From Euonymus europaeus (taxonomy: Eukaryota; Streptophyta; Magnoliopsida; Celastrales; Celastraceae): 64,000 nt of DNA. Location: the NCBI GenBank assembly GCA_963580455.1, contig OY756958.1, forward strand, positions 15,388,501 to 15,452,500, read 5' to 3'. The notes below the pieces were generated by a model. That model was not told where the DNA came from. It did not search any database and saw only the letters and a list, made by a program, of their open reading frames with translations. The position numbers and the translations under genes are program-made. Shown piece after piece: positions 22,403 to 35,210 of the stretch (the first letter of the stretch is position 1; each line of letters begins with the position of its first letter).

Positions 22403-23219
22403 GTTTAGCAACTTCGGACTATCAAAGTTGCTCGGTGTACACCTTTTATTGTTCTTCTATGTCAAATTTTACGAGTATAAGCCTCCTAGATTATTTCGAT
22501 GTGAAAACAACAACTTTACAAGACAAACGGACAAAAACGTTAGAAGCTCCTCCATAGAGAGAGTTGTGCAGTTTCGGACTATCAAAATTGCTCGGTGTAC
22601 ACTTTTTATTGTTATTCTTTGTCAAATTTTACGAGTATAAGCTTCCTAGATTATTTCGATGCCAAAACCTCAACTTTCTACGACAAATGGAAAAAAACTT
22701 TTAAAGCTCCTCCATAGAGATAGTTGAGCAACTTCGGAACATAAACGTTGCTCGGTGTACACTTTTTATTGTTATTCTATGTCAAATTTTACGAGTATAA
22801 GCTTCCTAGATTCTTTCGTTGCCAAAAACCCAACTTTCTATGACAAAATGACAAAACCGTTTAAAGCTCCTCCATAGAGTGAGTTGAGCAACTTCGGACT
22901 ATCAAAGTTGTTCGGTGTACACTTTTTGATGTTCTTCTATGTCAAATTTTACGAGTATAAGCTTCCTAGATTCTTTCGTTGCCAAAAACCGAACTTTCTA
23001 TGACAAAATGACAAAACCGTTTAAAGCTCCTCCATAGAGTGAGTTGAGCAACTTCGGACTATCAAAGTTGTTCGGTGTACACTTTTTGATGTTCTTCTAT
23101 GTCAAATTTTACGTGTATAAGCTTCCTAGAATATTTCAATTCCAAAACCCCAACTTTCTATGACAAAAGGACAAAACCGTTTAAAGCTCCTCCATAGAGT
23201 GAGTTGAGCAACTTCGAAC
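22403..23219 (+). repeat. Mixed monomers including a doubled F-like copy
   Basis: Begins with L (AAGCCTCC, GATGTGAAAAC) and M, then two almost identical monomers about 160 bp apart (roughly 22,801-22,960 and 22,961-23,120). Both carry GATTCTTTCGTTGCCAAAAA, GACAAAATGACAAAACCG and GTTGTTCGGTGTACAC. The doubled copy is a single-monomer tandem duplication. There is no gene in this stretch. Confidence 0.75.
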
Positions 23220-24727
23220 TATCAAAGTTGCTCGGTGTATACTTTTTGTTGTTCTTCTATGTCAAATTTTATGATTCTAAGCTTCCTAGATTATTTTGAT
23301 TTGAAAACAACAAATTTACAAGACAAATGGACAAAAACGTTAAAAGCTCCTCCATAGAGAGAGTTGAGCAACTTCTAATCATCAAAGTCGCTCGGTGTAC
23401 ACTTTTTATTGTTCTTCTATGTCAAATTTTACGAGTATATGCTTTGTGGATTATTTTGATGCCAAAACCCGAACTTTCTATGAAAAATGGACAAAAACTT
23501 TAAAAGCTCCTCCATAGAGAGAGTTCTGCTACTTTCGGACTATCAAAGTTGCTCGGTGTACACTTTTTATTGTTCTTCTATGTCAAATTTTACGAGTATA
23601 TGCTTGCTGGATTAGTTTGATGCCAAAACCTCAACTATCAATAAAAAATAGGCAAAACCATTAAAAGCTTCTTCATAGTACGTTGAGCAATTCCAGACCA
23701 TCAAAGTTGCTCGTTGTATACTTTTTATTGTTCTTCTACGCCAAATTTTAGGAGTATAAGCTTGCTAGATTATTTTGATGCCAAAACCCCAACTTTCTAG
23801 GACAAATGGACAAAACCGTTTAAAACTCCTCTATAGTGTGAGTTGAGCAACTTCGGACTATCAAAGTTGCTCGGTGTACACTTTTTTATTGTTCTTCTAT
23901 GTCAAATTTTACGAGTATAAGCTTTCTAGATTATTTTGATGTGAAAACACCTACTTCACAAGACAAATGGACAAAAACGTTAAAAGCTCCTTCATAGAGA
24001 GAGTTGAGCAACTTCTAATCATCGAAAACGCTCTATGTACACTTTTTCTTGTTCTTCTATGTCAAATTTTACGAGTATATGCTTTCTAGATAATTTCGAT
24101 GTGAAAACACCAACTTTACAAGACAAATTGACAAAAACGTTAGAAGCTCCTCCATAGAGAGAGTTGTGCAACTTCAGACTATCAAAATTGCTCGGTGTAC
24201 ACTTTTTATTGTTATTCTATGTCAAATTTAACGACTATAAGCTTCCTAGATTATTTCGATGCCAAAACCCCAACTTTCTATGACAAATGGACAAAAAATT
24301 TTAAAGCTACTCAATAGAGAGAGTTGAGCAACTTCAGAACATAAAAGTTGCTCGGTGTATACTTTTTATTGTTATTCTATGTCAAATTTTACGAGTATAA
24401 GCTTCCAAGATTATTTCGATGCCAAAACCCCAACTTTCTTTGACAAATGGACAAAAACTTTTAAAGCTACTCAACAGAGAGAGTTGGGCAACTTAAGAAC
24501 ATAAAAGTTGCTCGGTGTACACTTTTTATTGTTATTCTATATCAAATTTTACGAGTATAAGCTTTCTAGATTATTTCGATGCCAAAACCCGAACTTTCTA
24601 TGACAAATGGACAAAACCGTTTAAAGCTCCTCCACAGAGTGAGTTGAGCAACTTCGGACTATCAAAATTGCTCGGTGTACACTTTTTATTGTTATTCTAT
24701 GTCAAATTTTACGAGTATAAGCTTCCT
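23220..24727 (+). repeat. 1.5-kb direct repeat, copy 1 (offset 1,918 bp)
   Basis: Contains S (TTTTATGATTCTAAGC), H, G, K and an L-M-D series. Shared marks with 25,138-26,645 include GTGTATACTTTTTG, the one-base insertion in ACTTTCGGAC (23,53x), the extra T in ACTTTTTTATTG (23,88x), CGCTCTATGTAC and GGGCAACTTAAGAAC. Differences between the copies are more frequent than in the 1,280-bp and 5,427-bp duplications, so this one looks older. Confidence 0.78.
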
Positions 24728-24976
24728 ATATTATTTTGATGCCAAAACCCGAACTTTCTCTGATAAATGGACAAAAACTTAAAAAGCTCCTCCATAGAGA
24801 GAGTTGTGCAACTTCGGACTATCAAAGTTGCTCGGTGTACACTTTTTATTGTTCTTCTATGTCAAATTTTACGAGTATATGCTTGCTGGATTAGTTCGAT
24901 GCCAAAATCGCAACTATCAATAAAAAATGGGCAAAACCGTTAAAAGCTACTTCATAGTGAGTTGAGCAATTCCAGA

Positions 24977-25615
24977 CTATCAAAGTTGCTCGTTGTACAA
25001 TTTTTATTGTTCTTCTACGTCAAATTTTAGGAGTATAACCTTCCAAGATTATTTCGATGCCAAAACCCCAACTTTCTAGAACAAACGGACAAAACCGTTT
25101 AAAGCTCCTCCATAGAGGTAGTTGAGCAACTTCGGACTATCAAAGTTGCTCGGTGTATACTTTTTGTTGTTCTTCTATGTCAAATTTTATGATTCTAAGC
25201 TTCCTAGATTATTTCGATTTGAAAACACCAAATTTACAAGACAAATGGACAAAAACGTTAAAAGCTCCTCCATAGAGAGAGTTGAGCAACTTCTAATCAT
25301 CAAAGTCGCTCGGTGTACACTTTTTATTGTTCTTCTATGTCAAATTTTACGAGTATATGCTTTGTGGATTATTTTGATGCAAAAACCCGAACTTTCTATG
25401 AAAAATGGACAAAAACTTTAAAAGCTCCTCCATAGAGAGAGTTGTGCAACTTTCGGACTATCAAAGTTGCTCGGTGTACACTTTTTATTGTTCTTCTATG
25501 TCAAATTTTACGAGTATATGCTTGCTGGATTAGTTTGATGCCAAAACCTCAACTATCAATAAAAAATAGGCAAAACCGTTAAAAGCTTCTTCATAGTACG
25601 TTGAGCAATTCCGGA
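24977..25615 (+). repeat. K-S-H-G tetramer (639 bp)
   Basis: K 24977 (CAATTTTTATTG variant), S, H and G in the usual order. It is 639 bp because of the extra T in the ACTTTCGG junction. It overlaps the second 1.5-kb direct repeat, which shows that tetramers are carried along inside larger exchange units. Confidence 0.78.
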
Positions 25616-26645
25616 CCATCAAAGTTGCTCGTTGTACACTTTTTATTGTTCTTCTACGCCAAATTTTAGGAGTATAAGCTTCCTAGATTATTTTGATGCC
25701 AAAACCCCAACTTTCTTGGACAAATGGACAAAACCGTTTAAAACTCCTCTATAGAGTGAGTTGAGCAACTTCGGACTATCAAAGTTGCTCGGTGTACACT
25801 TTTTTATTGTTCTTCTATGTCAAATTTTACGAGTATAAGCTTTCTAGATTATTTCGATGTGAAAACACCACCTTCACAAGACAAAAGGACAAAAACGTTA
25901 AAAGCTCCTTCATAGAGAGAGTTGACCAACTTCAAATCATCAAAATCGCTCTATGTACACTTTTTCTTGTTCTTCTATGTCAAATTTTACGAGTATATGC
26001 TTTCTAGATTATTTCGATGTGAAAACACCAACTTTACAAGACAAATGGACAAAAACGTTAGAAGCTCCTCCATAGAGAGAGTTGTGCAACTTCAGACTAT
26101 CAAAATTGCTCGGTGTACACTTTTTATTGTTATTCTATGTCAAATTTAACGACTATAAGCTTCCTAGATTATTTCGATGCCAAAACCCCAACTTTCTATG
26201 ACAAATGGACAAAAAATTTTAAAGCTACTCAATAGAGAGAGTTGAGCAACTTCAGAACATAAAAGTTGCTCGGTGTACACTTTTTATTGTTATTCTATGT
26301 CAAATTTTACGAGTATAAGCTTCCAAGATTATTTCGATGCCAAAACCCCAACTTTCTATGACAAATGGACAAAAACTTTTAAAGCTACTCAATGGAGACA
26401 GTTGGGCAACTTAAGAACATAAAAGTTGCTCGGTGTACGCTTTTTATTGTTATTCTATATCAAATTTTACGAGTATAAGCTTTCTCGATTATTTCGATGC
26501 CAAAACCCCAACTTTCTATGACAAATGGACAAAACCGTTTAAAGCTCCTCCACAGAGTGAGTTGAGCAACTTCGGACTATCAAAATTGCTGGGTGTACAC
26601 TTTTTATTGTTATTCTATGTCAAATTTTACTAGTATAAGCTTCCT
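25138..26645 (+). repeat. 1.5-kb direct repeat, copy 2
   Basis: Second copy of the segment above, 1,918 bp (12 monomers less two bases) downstream. It keeps the same single-base insertions. The pair diverges at the left near GAGGTAGTTG (25,116) and at the right where copy 1 has TTCCTATATTATTTTG and copy 2 TTCCTAGATTCTTTCG. Confidence 0.78.
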
Positions 26646-27372
26646 AGATTCTTTCGATGCCAAAACCCCAACTTTCTATGACAAATGGACAAAAACATTA
26701 AAAGCTCCTCCATAGAGTGAGTTGTGCAACTTCGGACTATCAAAGTTGATCGGTGTACACTTTTATTGTTATTCTATATCAAATTTTACGAGTATAAGCT
26801 TTCTCGATTATTTCGATGCCAAAACCCCAACTTTCTATGACAAATGGACAAAACCGTTTAAAGCTCCTCCACAGAGTGAGTTGAGCACTTCGGACTATCA
26901 AAGTTGCTCGGTGTACACTTTTTGTTGTTCTTCTATGTCAATTTTTACGAGTATAAGCTTCCTAGATTATTTCGATGCCAAAACAACTACTATCAATGAC
27001 AAATCGACAAAACCGTTAAAAGCTACTCCATAGAGAGAGTTGAGCAACTTCAGAACATAAAAGTTGCTCGGTGTACACTTTTTATTGTTATTCTATATCA
27101 AATTTTACGAGTATAAGCTTCCTAGATTATTTCGATGACAAAACCCGAACTTTCTATGACAAATGGACAAAACCGTTTAAATCTCCTCCATAGAGTGAGT
27201 TGAGCAACTTCGGACTATCAAAGTTGCTCTGTCTACACTTTTTGTTGTTCTTCTATGTAAAATTTTACGAGTATATGCTTGCTGGATTAGTTTGATGCCA
27301 AAACCGCAACTATCAATAAAAAATAGGCAAAATCGTTAAAAGCTTCTTCATAGTACGTTGAGCAATTCCAGA
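25616..27372 (+). repeat. 11-mer HOR unit from K to G (1,757 bp)
   Basis: Starts with K (25616) and L (GAAAACACCACCTTCACAAG) and ends with G (27,29x). It includes the second half of the 1.5-kb repeat, D/E/F/B types, and two short monomers with one T lost in ACACTTTTATTG (26,757) and one A lost in GAGCACTTCGG (26,88x). Part of it (about 26,26x-26,65x) recurs 1,436 bp downstream. Confidence 0.7.
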
Positions 27373-28968
27373 CCATCAAAGTTGCTCGTTGTACACTTTT
27401 TATTGTTCTTCTACGCCAAATTTTAGGAGTATAAGCTTCCTGGATTATTTCGATGCCAAAACCCCAACTTTCTAGGACAAATGGACAAAACCGTTTAAAG
27501 CTCCTCCATAGAGTGAGTTGAGCAACTTCGGACTATCAAAATTGCTCGGTGTACACTTTTTATTGTTATTCTATGTCAAATTTTACGAGTATAAGCTTCC
27601 TAGATTATTTCGAGGCCAAAACCCCAACTTTCTAGGACAAATGGACAAAAACTTTTAAAGCTACTCAATAGAGAGAGTTGAGCAACTTCAGAACATAAAC
27701 GTTGCTCGGTGTACACTTTTTATTGTTATTCTATGTCAAATTTTACGAGTATAAGTTTCCAAGATTATTTCGATGCCAAAACCCCAACTTTCTATGACAA
27801 ATGGACAAAAACATTTAAAGCTACTCAATGGAGACAGTTGGGCAACTTAAGAACATAAAAGTTGCTCGGTGTACGCTTTTTATTGTTATTCTATATCAAA
27901 TTTTACGAGTATAAGCTTTCTCGATTATTTCGATGCCAAAACCCCAACTTTCTATGACAAATGGACAAAACCGTTTAAAGCTCCTCCACAGAGTGAGTTG
28001 AGCACTTCGGACTATCAAAATTGCTGGGTGTACACTTTTTATTATTATTCTATGTCAAATTTTACGAGTATAAGCTTCCCAGATTATTTCGATGCCCAAA
28101 CCCCAACTTTCTATGACAAATGGACAAAAAATTTTAAAGCTACTCAATAGAGAGAGTTGAGCAACTTCAGAACATAAAAGTTGCTCGGTGTACACTTTTT
28201 ATTGTTATTCTATGTCAAATTTTACTAGTATAAGCTTCCTAGATTCTTTCGATGCCAAAACCCCAACTTTCTATGACAAATGGACAAAAACATTAAAAGC
28301 TCCTCCATAGAGTGAGTTGTGCAACTTCGGACTATCAAAGTTGATTGGTGTACACTTTTATTGTTATTCTATATCAAATTTTACGAGTATAAGCTTCCTA
28401 TATTATTTCGATGCCAAAAACCCAACTTTCTATGACAAAATGACAAAACCGTTTAAAGCTTCTCCATAGGGTGAGTTGAGCAACTTCGGACTATCAAAGT
28501 TGCTCGGTGTACACTTTTTGTTGTTCTTCTATGTCAATTTTTACGAGTATAAGCTTCCTAGATTATTTCGATGCCAAAACACCTACTATCAATGACAAAT
28601 CGACAAAACCGTTAAAAGCTACTCCATAGAGAGAGTTGAGCAACTTCAGAACATAAAAGTTGCTCGGTGTACACTTTTTATTGTTATTCTATATCAAATT
28701 TTACGAGTATAAGCTTCCTAGATTATTTCGATGACAAAACCCGAACTTTCTATGACAAATGGACAAAACCGTTTAAATCTCCTCCATAGAGTGAGTTGAG
28801 CAACTTCGGACTATCAAAGTTGCTCTGTTTACACTTTTTGTTGTTCTTCTATGTAAAATTTTACGAGTATATGCTTGCTGGATTAGTTTGATGCCAAAAC
28901 CGCAACTATCAATAAAAAATAGGCAAAACCGTTAAATGCTTCTTCATAGTACGTTGAGCAATTCCAGA
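27373..28968 (+). repeat. 10-mer HOR unit (1,596 bp), K to G
   Basis: First unit of the 9-mer-type array, one monomer longer than the 1,437-bp form. It contains GAGGCCAAAACCCC (27,61x), GTGTACGCTTTTTATTG (27,87x) and the one-base deletion GAGCACTTCGG (28,00x), also present in the previous unit. It ends in B (ACCTACTATCAATG), D-prime (ACAAAACCCGAAC) and G. Confidence 0.75.
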
Positions 28969-30405
28969 CCATCAAAGTTGCTCGTTGTACACTTTTTATT
29001 GTTCTTCTACGCCAAATTTTAGGAGTATAAGCTTCCTAGATTATTTCGATGCCAAAACCCCAACTTTCTAGGACAAATGGACAAAACCGTTTAAAGCTCC
29101 TCCATAGAGAGAGTTGTGCAGTTTCGGACTATCAAAATTGCTCGGTGTACACTTTTTATTGTTATTCTATGTCAAATTTTACGAGTATAAGCTTTCTAGA
29201 ATATTTCGATGCCAAAACCCCAACTTTCTACGACAAATGGACAAAAACTTTTAAAGCTACTCAATAGAGAGAGTTGAGCAACTTCAGAACATAAAAGTTG
29301 CTCGGTGTACACTTTTTATTGTTATTCTATGTCAAATTTTACGAGTATAAGCTTCCTAGATTCTTTCGATGCCAAAACCACAACTTTCTATGACAAATGG
29401 ACAAAAACTTTTAAAGCTACTCCATAGAGAGAGTTGAGCAACTTCAGAACATAAAAGTTGCTCGGTGTACAATTTTTATTGTTATTCTATGTCAAATTTT
29501 ACGAGTATAAGCTTCCTAGATTATTTCGATGCCAAAACCCCAACTTTCTATGACAAATGGACAAAAACTTTTAAAGCTACTCAATAGAGAGAGTTGAGCA
29601 ACTTCAGAACATAAAAGTTGCTCGGTGTACACTTTTTATTATTATTCTTTGTCAAATTTTACTAGTATAAGCTTCCTAGATTCTTTCGATGCCAAAACCC
29701 CAACTTTCTATGACAAATGGACAAAAACATTAAAAGCTCCTCCATAGAGTGAGTTGTGCAACTTTGGACTATCAAAGTTGATCGGTGTACACTTTTATTT
29801 TTATTCTATATCAAATTTTACGAGTATAAGCTTCTTATATTATTTCGATGCCAAAAACCGAACTTTCTATGACAAAATGACAAAACCGTTTAAAGCTCCT
29901 CCATAGGGTGAGTTGAGCAACTTCGGACTATCAAAGTTTCTCGGTGTACACTTTTTGTTGTTCTTCTATGTCAATTTTTACGAGTATAAGCTTCCTAGAT
30001 TATTTCGATGCCAAAACACCTACTATCAATGACAAATCGACAAAACCGTTAAAAGCTACTCCATAGAGAGAGTTGAGCAACTTCAGAACATAAAAGTTGC
30101 TCGGTGTACACTTTTTATTGTTATTCTATATCAAATTTTACGAGTATAAGCCTCCTAGATTATTTCGATGACAAAAACCGAACTTTCTATGACAAATGGA
30201 CAAAACCGTTTAAATCTCCCCCATAGAGTGAGTTGAGCAACTTCGGACTATCAAAGTTGCTCTGTCTACACTTTTTGTTGTTCTTCTATGTAAAATTTTA
30301 CGAGTATATGCTTGCTGGATTAGTTTGATGCCAAAACCGCAACTATCAATAAAAAATAGGCAAAACCGTTAAAAGCTTCTTCATAGTACGTTGAGCAATT
30401 CCAGA
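28969..30405 (+). repeat. 9-mer HOR unit, copy 1 (1,437 bp)
   Basis: Order: K, M (GTGCAGTTTCGG boundary, GCTTTCTAGA), E, D (GTGTACAATTTTTATTG), E-variant (AAACATTAAAAGC), F (GACAAAATGACAAAACCG, ACTTTTATTTTTATTC), B (ACCTACTATCAATG), D-prime (AAATCTCCCCC), G. The length is 9 x 160 less three bases: two from G and one from the F monomer. Small differences from later copies include TTGTCAAATTTTACTAG (29,64x) and GTTTCTCGGTG (29,93x). Confidence 0.88.
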
Positions 30406-32161
30406 CCATCAAAGTTGCTCGTTGTACACTTTTTATTGTTCTTCTACGCCAAATTTTAGGAGTATAAGCTTCCTAGATTATTTCGATGCCAAAACCCCAA
30501 CTTTCTAGGACAAATGGACAAAACCGTTTAAAGCTCCTCCATAGAGAGAGTTGTGCAGTTTCGGACTATCAAAATTGCTCGGTGTACACTTTTTATTGTT
30601 ATTCTATGTCAAATTTTACGAGTATAAGCTTTCTAGATTATTTCGATGCCAAAACCCCAACTTTCTACGACAAATGGACAAAAACTTTTAAAGCTACTCA
30701 ATAGAGAGAGTTGAGCAACTTCAGAACATAAAAGTTGCTCGGTGTACACTTTTTATTGTTATTCTATGTCAAATTTTACGAGTATAAGCTTCCTAGATTC
30801 TTTCGATGCCAAAACCACAACTTTCTATGACAAATGGACAAAAACTTTTAAAGCTACTCCATAGAGAGAGTTGAGCAACTTCAGAACATAAAAGTTGCTC
30901 GGTGTACAATTTTTATTGTTATTCTATGTCAAATTTTACGAGTATAAGCTTCCTAGATTATTTCGATGCCAAAACCCCAACTTTCTATGACAAATGGACA
31001 AAAACTTTTAAAGCTACTCAATAGAGAGAGTTGAGCAACTTCAGAACATAAAAGTTGCTCGGTGTACACTTTTTATTGTTATTCTATGTCAAATTTTACG
31101 AGTATAAGCTTCCTAGATTCTTTCGATGCCAAAACCCCAACTTTCTATGACAAATGGACAAAAACATTAAAAGCTCCTCTATAGAGTGAGTTGTGCAACT
31201 TTGGACTATCAAAGTTGATCGGTGTACACTTTTATTTTTATTCTATATCAAATTTTACGAGTATAAGCTTCTTATATTATTTCGATGCCAAAAACCCAAC
31301 TTTCTATGACAAAATGACAAAACCGTTTAAAGCTCCTCCATAGGGTGAGTTGAGCAACTTCGGACTATCAAAGTTGCTCGGTGTACACTTTTTGTTGTTC
31401 TTCTATGTCAATTTTTACGAGTATAAGCTTCCTAGATTATTTCGATGACAAAACCCGAACTTTCTATGACAAATGGACAAAACCGTTTAAATCTCCCCCA
31501 TAGAGTGAGTTGAGCAACTTCGGACTATCAAAGTTGATCGGTGTACACTTTTATTTTTATTCTATATCAAATTTTTCGAGTATAAGCTTCTTATATTATT
31601 TCGATGCCAAAAACCCAACTTTCTATGACAAAATGACAAAACCGTTTAAAGCTCCTCCATAGGGTGAGTTGAGCAACTTCGGACTATCAAAGTTGCTCGG
31701 TGTACACTTTTTGTTGTTCTTCTATGTCAATTTTTACGAGTATAAGCTTCCTATATTATTTCGATGCCAAAACACCTACTATCAATGACAAATCGACAAA
31801 ACCGTTAAAAGCTACTCCATAGAGAGAGTTGAGCAACTTCAGAACATAAAAGTTGCTCGGTGTACACTTTTTATTGTTATTCTATATCAAATTTTACGAG
31901 TATAAGCTTCCTAGATTATTTCGATGACAAAACCCGAACTTTCTATGACAAATGGACAAAACCGTTTAAATCTCCCCCATAGAGTGAGTTGAGCAACTTC
32001 GGACTATCAAAGTTGCTCTGTCTACACTTTTTGTTGTTCTTCTATGTAAAATTTTACGAGTATATGCTTGCTGGATTAGTTTGATGCCAAAACCGCAACT
32101 ATCAATAAAAAATAGGCAAAACCGTTAAAAGCTTCTTCATAGTACGTTGAGCAATTCCAGA
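30406..32161 (+). repeat. 9-mer HOR unit with 319-bp insertion (1,756 bp)
   Basis: Same order as the neighbours, but two extra monomers are inserted after B. The B monomer (31,36x-31,44x) switches into the D-prime cassette (ACAAAACCCGAAC), then a second F monomer (GATCGGTGTACACTTTTATT, with the private change AATTTTTCGAG near 31,571) and a second B follow. The extra length, 319 bp, equals one 160-bp and one 159-bp monomer, as expected for an exchange one dimer out of register. Confidence 0.88.
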
Positions 32162-33598
32162 CCATCAAAGTTGCTCGTTGTACACTTTTTATTGTTCTTC
32201 TACGCCAAATTTTAGGAGTATAAGCTTCCTAGATTATTTCGATGCCAAAACCCCAACTTTCTAGGACAAATGGACAAAACCGTTTAAAGCTCCTCCATAG
32301 AGAGAGTTGTGCAGTTTCGGACTATCAAAATTGCTCGGTGTACACTTTTTATTGTTATTCTATGTCAAATTTTACGAGTATAAGCTTTCTAGATTATTTC
32401 GATGCCAAAACCCCAACTTTCTACGACAAATGGACAAAAACTTTTAAAGCTACTCAATAGAGAGAGTTGAGCAACTTCAGAACATAAAAGTTGCTCGGTG
32501 TACACTTTTTATTGTTATTCTATGTCAAATTTTACGAGTATAAGCTTCCTAGATTCTTTCGATGCCAAAACCACAACTTTCTATGACAAATGGACAAAAA
32601 CTTTTAAAGCTACTCCATAGAGAGAGTTGAGCAACTTCAGAACATAAAAGTTGCTCGGTGTACAATTTTTATTGTTATTCTATGTCAAATTTTACGAGTA
32701 TAAGCTTCCTAGATTATTTCGATGCCAAAACCCCAACTTTCTATGACAAATGGACAAAAACTTTTAAAGCTACTCAATAGAGAGAGTTGAGCAACTTCAG
32801 AACATAAAAGTTGCTCGGTGTACACTTTTTATTGTTATTCTATGTCAAATTTTACTAGTATAAGCTTCCTAGATTCTTTCGATGCCAAAACCCCAACTTT
32901 CTATGACAAATGGACAAAAACATTAAAAGCTCCTCTATAGAGTGAGTTGTGCAACTTTGGACTATCAAAGTTGATCGGTGTACACTTTTATTTTTATTCT
33001 ATATCAAATTTTACGAGTATAAGCTTCTTATATTATTTCGATGCCAAAAACCCAACTTTCTATGACAAAATGACAAAACCGTTTAAAGCTCCTCCATAGG
33101 GTGAGTTGAGCAACTTCGGACTATCAAAGTTGCTCGGTGTACACTTTTTGTTGTTCTTCTATGTCAATTTTTACGAGTATAAGCTTCCTATATTATTTCG
33201 ATGCCAAAACACCTACTATCAATGACAAATCGACAAAACCGTTAAAAGCTACTCCATAGAGAGAGTTGAGCAACTTCAGAACATAAAAGTTGCTCGGTGT
33301 ACACTTTTTATTGTTATTCTATATCAAATTTTACGAGTATAAGCTTCCTAGATTATTTCGATGACAAAACCCGAACTTTCTATGACAAATGGACAAAACC
33401 GTTTAAATCTCCCCCATAGAGTGAGTTGAGCAACTTCGGACTATCAAAGTTGCTCTGTCTACACTTTTTGTTGTTCTTCTATGTAAAATTTTACGAGTAT
33501 ATGCTTGCTGGATTAGTTTGATGCCAAAACCGCAACTATCAATAAAAAATAGGCAAAACCGTTAAAAGCTTCTTCATAGTACGTTGAGCAATTCCAGA
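32162..33598 (+). repeat. 9-mer HOR unit, copy 3 (1,437 bp)
   Basis: Order K-M-E-D-E-F-B-D-G as in the first 1,437-bp unit, and nearly identical by eye to the next unit. Diagnostic sites shared with both neighbours are AAAGCTCCTCTATAGAGTG and TTCCTATATTATTTCG in B. Confidence 0.9.
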
Positions 33599-35035
33599 CC
33601 ATCAAAGTTGCTCGTTGTACACTTTTTATTGTTCTTCTACGCCAAATTTTAGGAGTATAAGCTTCCTAGATTATTTCGATGCCAAAACCCCAACTTTCTA
33701 GGACAAATGGACAAAACCGTTTAAAGCTCCTCCATAGAGAGAGTTGTGCAGTTTCGGACTATCAAAATTGCTCGGTGTACACTTTTTATTGTTATTCTAT
33801 GTCAAATTTTACGAGTATAAGCTTTCTAGATTATTTCGATGCCAAAACCCCAACTTTCTACGACAAATGGACAAAAACTTTTAAAGCTACTCAATAGAGA
33901 GAGTTGAGCAACTTCAGAACATAAAAGTTGCTCGGTGTACACTTTTTATTGTTATTCTATGTCAAATTTTACGAGTATAAGCTTCCTAGATTCTTTCGAT
34001 GCCAAAACCACAACTTTCTATGACAAATGGACAAAAACTTTTAAAGCTACTCCATAGAGAGAGTTGAGCAACTTCAGAACATAAAAGTTGCTCGGTGTAC
34101 AATTTTTATTGTTATTCTATGTCAAATTTTACGAGTATAAGCTTCCTAGATTATTTCGATGCCAAAACCCCAACTTTCTATGACAAATGGACAAAAACTT
34201 TTAAAGCTACTCAATAGAGAGAGTTGAGCAACTTCAGAACATAAAAGTTGCTCGGTGTACACTTTTTATTGTTATTCTATGTCAAATTTTACTAGTATAA
34301 GCTTCCTAGATTCTTTCGATGCCAAAACCCCAACTTTCTATGACAAATGGACAAAAACATTAAAAGCTCCTCTATAGAGTGAGTTGTGCAACTTTGGACT
34401 ATCAAAGTTGATCGGTGTACACTTTTATTTTTATTCTATATCAAATTTTACGAGTATAAGCTTCTTATATTATTTCGATGCCAAAAACCCAACTTTCTAT
34501 GACAAAATGACAAAACCGTTTAAAGCTCCTCCATAGGGTGAGTTGAGCAACTTCGGACTATCAAAGTTGCTCGGTGTACACTTTTTGTTGTTCTTCTATG
34601 TCAATTTTTACGAGTATAAGCTTCCTATATTATTTCGATGCCAAAACACCTACTATCAATGACAAATCGACAAAACCGTTAAAAGCTACTCCATAGAGAG
34701 AGTTGAGCAACTTCAGAACATAAAAGTTGCTCGGTGTACACTTTTTATTGTTATTCTATATCAAATTTTACGAGTATAAGCTTCCTAGATTATTTCGATG
34801 ACAAAACCCGAACTTTCTATGACAAATGGACAAAACCGTTTAAATCTCCCCCATAGAGTGAGTTGAGCAACTTCGGACTATCAAAGTTGCTCTGTCTACA
34901 CTTTTTGTTGTTCTTCTATGTAAAATTTTACGAGTATATGCTTGCTGGATTAGTTTGATGCCAAAACCGCAACTATCAATAAAAAATAGGCAAAACCGTT
35001 AAAAGCTTCTTCATAGTACGTTGAGCAATTCCAGA
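33599..35035 (+). repeat. 9-mer HOR unit, copy 4 (1,437 bp)
   Basis: Tandem neighbour of the previous unit with the same order and length. I see almost no differences between 32,162-33,598 and this copy, so this pair is among the most recent events in the window. The following K (35,036) differs by AAGCTACCTAG, which removes its HindIII site. Confidence 0.9.
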
Positions 35036-35210
35036 CCATCAAAGTTGCTCGTTGTACACTTTTTATTGTTCTTCTACGCCAAATTTTAGGAGTATAAGCT
35101 ACCTAGATTATTTCGATGCCAAAACCCCAACTTTCTAGGACAAATGGACAAAACCGTTTAAAGCTCCTCCATAGAGTGAGTTGAGCAACTTCGGACTATC
35201 AAAATTGCTC

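Noticed and set aside
22811..22832. A true CENP-B box
   Set aside because: The essential CGGG half is absent and the A position after the TTCG spacer does not match. It is kept only as a weak observation.
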